Shown piece by piece: positions 61,541 to 64,000 of a stretch of 64,000 nucleotides of DNA. Positions within the stretch are counted from its first letter, which is position 1; every line of letters begins with the position of its first letter. The translations under genes were made by a program, and so were the position numbers. Origin of the DNA: an uncultured Paracoccaceae bacterium (GTDB lineage: Bacteria; Pseudomonadota; Alphaproteobacteria; Rhodobacterales; Rhodobacteraceae); contig CANLQO010000001.1 in assembly GCA_947493335.1 (NCBI GenBank), positions 1,981,502 through 2,045,501 of the forward strand, written 5' to 3'. Below the pieces are notes generated by a model, which ran no database searches, was not told where the DNA came from, and saw only the letters and a program-made list of their open reading frames with translations.

Positions 61541-64000
61541 TCAGAAGATCACAAGGTCATCTACCAGCGCATTGGTATCGGTATAGCCGATAAATCGGAT
61601 CGTGTTGCCTCCACCAAAGTCAAGCGTTGTCGCCCCGGCCACGATAGAGCCGTAGGTCGCGATCACCTGCGCCTCTGTCAGCCCCCCACCCCAAAGCGCA
61701 TCATCAATGCGCAGGGTGTCTATGTTGTCCTCGAACCCGACAATCCGGTCAGCACCAAAGGCCACGTCGAATTCGAACACATCCGTGCCGTTGTCCGCAT
61801 TCAGCAGATCGTTGCCGGTGCCACCGTTCAGCCAATCCGCGCCATTGGCACCAAAGAGGTTGTCATTGCCATCGCCACCATAAAGCGAATCCGCGCCAAC
61901 GCCGCCGCGCAGGATATCGTTGTCATCACCGGCATAAATTGTGTCGTCGCCATTGCGGCCAAAGATGCTGTCCGCGCCTTCGCCGGTGTCAAAGACATTG
62001 TCGCCGCCATTGCCGATTAAGGTGTCATTGCCGCCACCGGTTTGCAGTTCCTCTATCCCGATCAGCCGGTCGTTGCCGTGCCCGGTGTTCTGCACCGCGA
62101 CCGTATTCAGCCGCACATTGGCATCCACCGTGCCGGAATAGATCGCCCGGTCCGTTCCGGCACCGCCGTTGAACAGGTCGTCGCCCACGTCACCCAGCAG
62201 GATGTCGTTCCCGCCGCCACCAAAAAGGCTGTCGTTTTCGCTGCCGCCATAAAGGATGTCATCCTCGCTGCCGCCGAATATCAAGTCATCGCCCGCGCGC
62301 CCGAAAATCGTGTCGTTACCAGCACCGGCGCGCAATTCATTGGCAAGACTGCTGCCCGTGATCGCGTCATCCCCGCCAGAGGTGGTCACATTTTCAACCC
62401 CGATGATCGTGTCGATCCCATGACCGGTGTTCTGTGCCGCCGAGGTATTCAGCAACACCGTGGTGTCGATCCCGCTCCCGAACTCGATCAGGTCGATACC
62501 AGAACCGCCATTGAGCAGGTCATTGCCGCTGTCGCCGCGCAGAATATCGTTGCCACTACCCCCAAACAGGCTGTCGGCACCGTTGCCACCGCGCAGGCTG
62601 TCGTCGTTGTTGCCCCCCGACAGCTGGTCACTTCCGTTGCCGCCGAACAGGCTGTCATCGCCGCTTGCACCAAACAGTTGATCGTTGCCGTCATTACCGG
62701 AAACACTGTCGTCGAGATTTCCGCCACGCACGACGTCATTCCCCATGGTGCCGTTGATGCTGCGCACCGTTGTGTCGGCTAAGACCTGCACGGCCACTGT
62801 TGCCTCTGGCGCGTTTCCATTGCCGTCATCGACCGCATAGCTGAAGACCTCGACCGTCGGGCTATTGGGCGCCGTATAGGTAAAGGTGCCGTCCGGCTGG
62901 ATCGCCACGTTGCCGGCCGCCGGTGCCAATGCCAGCGCAAAACTCAGCGGATCGCCTTCGGGATCGGTGGCCTCAAACACATGGGTCTCGGCGTTTGATG
63001 GTCCGGTGACGATAATGCTGTTCGTCACATCCGGTTGTTGGTTCGTGGTAAAATTCAGCGCCGTCGGATCGCTGATCCCCGCAAATGGGTTCCCCGCCAG
63101 ATCCCGAATGGCGCCCGGGGTGACCGTCACGTAAACGGCTTCTCCCGGTGGCAGGTCAAGCGGTGGGTTAACCGTCACGGTGCCGCGGGCAAAGCTGACA
63201 TTCGGCCCGGTCACATCATATTGCCCGATCAGCGCGTCATCGGATGCACGACGGATTTCGATGTCGCCTGCCCCCGCCATGACCGTCTCGTTGAAGGCCA
63301 GAACGATATTGCCGTCGACAGGGACGGCGGTGCTGTCGTCACTCGGGCTGGTTGCCAAAAGCACCGGCGGGGTTGATAGCCCCACCTCAAGCATAAGGGT
63401 CGCCGCACTTCCAAATGTCGTTGACGCAAGCACATAAGCGTCAAACCCGGTGTTCGTTACTTCGGGTCCGGTGATCACAACATAACCGTCCTGTACGTTG
63501 GTCGACGACACGATGCCTGTGACGTCAAACGACACGCTTCCGGTCGCTTGCAACAGCACGCGCACTTCCTGCCCCAAAAGCAATTCGCTAAGGCTATTGG
63601 CGCCTGCGATGGTCAAAGTGACCGCCGAACTTGACGATGTGCCGCTGAAATCGTTCACCCCGTCAACGCCGCCAATCGTGCCATCATCCACGAAATCGCC
63701 ATATCCAAACTGGTCGCCAGTGATCTCGAACGTGCCCTGCTGTACCGTGTCCCCCGTCACACGGATGTCGTCGATGCTCAGGTCTTCGCCCGAGAACAGG
63801 AAGTCGTTCCACGTCAGGCGCAGGTCAAGATCGTTGCCGGTGCCCGCGATGTCCCCGCCGAACTCGGTCCAGATCTCTGACATCGCAGGGCCGTCGCGCT
63901 CGCTGTCGCCGTCGGTGTCCACCCCCGGCTCGTGGTCGGTCTGGTCGGTGCCCTCGATCCGCAGCACCTCTTGCCAGACGCCACCATCGGTGCGCGCCTC
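61541..64000 (-). CDS. RTX-type calcium-binding secreted protein, C-terminal 820 residues (N-terminus outside window)
   Basis: Large secreted protein cut by the right window edge; the reading frame stays open to position 64000, so the true start is outside. In order: an unidentified beta-rich region; an SbsA/Big-type Ig-like domain (LLATSPSDDSTAVPVDGNIV ... AGNPFAGISDPTALNFTT); a cadherin-like/VCBS-type domain (VFEATDPEGDPLSFALALAP, DGTFTYTAPNSPTVEVFSYA); then about 25 RTX nonapeptides (GGxGxDxLx, e.g. GGNGSDQLSGGNNDDSLRGG). It ends in a type I secretion-like C-terminus (NIDTLRIDDALWGGG ... NALVDDLVIF). The RTX part contains a duplicated module at 62060-62114 and 62400-62456. Confidence 0.93.
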   Translation of the reverse strand, partial: EARTDGGVWQEVLRIEGTDQTDHEPGVDTDGDSERDGPAMSEIWTEFGGDIAGTGNDLDLRLTWNDFLFSGEDLSIDDIRVTGDTVQQGTFEITGDQFGYGDFVDDGTIGGVDGVNDFSGTSSSSAVTLTIAGANSLSELLLGQEVRVLLQATGSVSFDVTGIVSSTNVQDGYVVITGPEVTNTGFDAYVLASTTFGSAATLMLEVGLSTPPVLLATSPSDDSTAVPVDGNIVLAFNETVMAGAGDIEIRRASDDALIGQYDVTGPNVSFARGTVTVNPPLDLPPGEAVYVTVTPGAIRDLAGNPFAGISDPTALNFTTNQQPDVTNSIIVTGPSNAETHVFEATDPEGDPLSFALALAPAAGNVAIQPDGTFTYTAPNSPTVEVFSYAVDDGNGNAPEATVAVQVLADTTVRSINGTMGNDVVRGGNLDDSVSGNDGNDQLFGASGDDSLFGGNGSDQLSGGNNDDSLRGGNGADSLFGGSGNDILRGDSGNDLLNGGSGIDLIEFGSGIDTTVLLNTSAAQNTGHGIDTIIGVENVTTSGGDDAITGSSLANELRAGAGNDTIFGRAGDDLIFGGSEDDILYGGSENDSLFGGGGNDILLGDVGDDLFNGGAGTDRAIYSGTVDANVRLNTVAVQNTGHGNDRLIGIEELQTGGGNDTLIGNGGDNVFDTGEGADSIFGRNGDDTIYAGDDNDILRGGVGADSLYGGDGNDNLFGANGADWLNGGTGNDLLNADNGTDVFEFDVAFGADRIVGFEDNIDTLRIDDALWGGGLTEAQVIATYGSIVAGATTLDFGGGNTIRFIGYTDTNALVDDLVIF
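62060..62456 (-). repeat. Duplicated module inside the RTX gene
   Basis: Two segments encode LNTVAVQNTGHGNDRLIGIE (62060-62114) and LNTSAAQNTGHGIDTIIGVE (62400-62456), spaced by RTX nonapeptides, 340 nt apart. Internal duplication of an RTX block with this leader is visible at protein level. Confidence 0.7.

Noticed and set aside
1..64000. tRNA, rRNA, CRISPR array, insertion sequence or prophage
   Set aside because: None seen on reading both strands; no T-loop-like tRNA motif, regularly spaced direct repeats, or transposase frames.

Overview
The window reads as core chromosome of a Rhodobacterales (Roseobacter-group) alphaproteobacterium. This rests on gene content and order: tolQRAB-pal-cpoB-tilS-ftsH, ruvCAB, tal-DUF484-xerC-pcs, dnaE, hss-hisC-tyrA, xdhABC joined to a BMP-type nucleoside ABC transporter, VPLPA-type C-terminal sorting signals, a Hint-domain protein and an RTX protein. 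GC is high, coding density is about 90 %, and start/stop overlaps (ATGA/GTGA) are frequent. I see no rRNA, tRNA, CRISPR array, prophage, plasmid gene or transposase.

Layout. 1-7.3 kb (minus): the Tol-Pal envelope operon running into tilS and the N-terminal part of ftsH, which leaves the window on the left. 7.4-11.1 kb (minus): ybgC, two unknown genes and ruvCAB. 11.2-12.3 kb: two small plus-strand genes (an unknown and a DUF1127 protein), closed by two face-to-face terminators. 12.3-17.3 kb (minus): a small membrane protein, prmA, a secreted protein, msrA, an MFS transporter and a flavin monooxygenase-like gene. 17.4-24 kb: a universal stress protein, a 53-codon gene, priA (minus), then transaldolase, DUF484, xerC and phosphatidylcholine synthase (plus). 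24-38.5 kb (minus): dnaE, a lipoprotein, homospermidine synthase, hisC, tyrA, an extensin-like protein, ileS, a PaaI thioesterase, a VPLPA-CTERM protein, ogt and an EamA transporter. 38.6-39.8 kb: an ArsR/AHSA1 pair with a palindromic operator, and a VOC protein. 40-49.5 kb (plus): xdhABC followed by a nucleoside-type ABC transporter. 49.7-64 kb: a second sorted surface protein, an AKR/FAD-oxidase pair, a Hint protein, a dimethylglycine-dehydrogenase-like enzyme, a lipase-like protein, a DM13 protein, panC-panB and the C-terminal 820 residues of an RTX protein that leaves the window on the right.

How the genes work together. The Tol-Pal block maintains the outer membrane during division. The ruv, xerC, priA and dnaE genes serve replication and recombination. 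The xdh-ABC block looks like one purine uptake and oxidation operon. The ArsR/AHSA1 pair looks like a self-contained autoregulated unit.

The most unusual observation is a short dispersed repeat with a 33-nt core, present three times, always in the direction of transcription. It sits between the extensin-like gene and ileS, between the ABC ATPase and its permease, and as an exactly 63-nt in-frame segment inside xdhB. Other points worth checking are a small membrane protein wedged between the two ABC permeases, a Hint domain with Ser in place of the nucleophilic Cys, and a palindrome in the leader of a VPLPA-CTERM gene. I found no clearly new multi-gene system; most of the window is ordinary housekeeping DNA.
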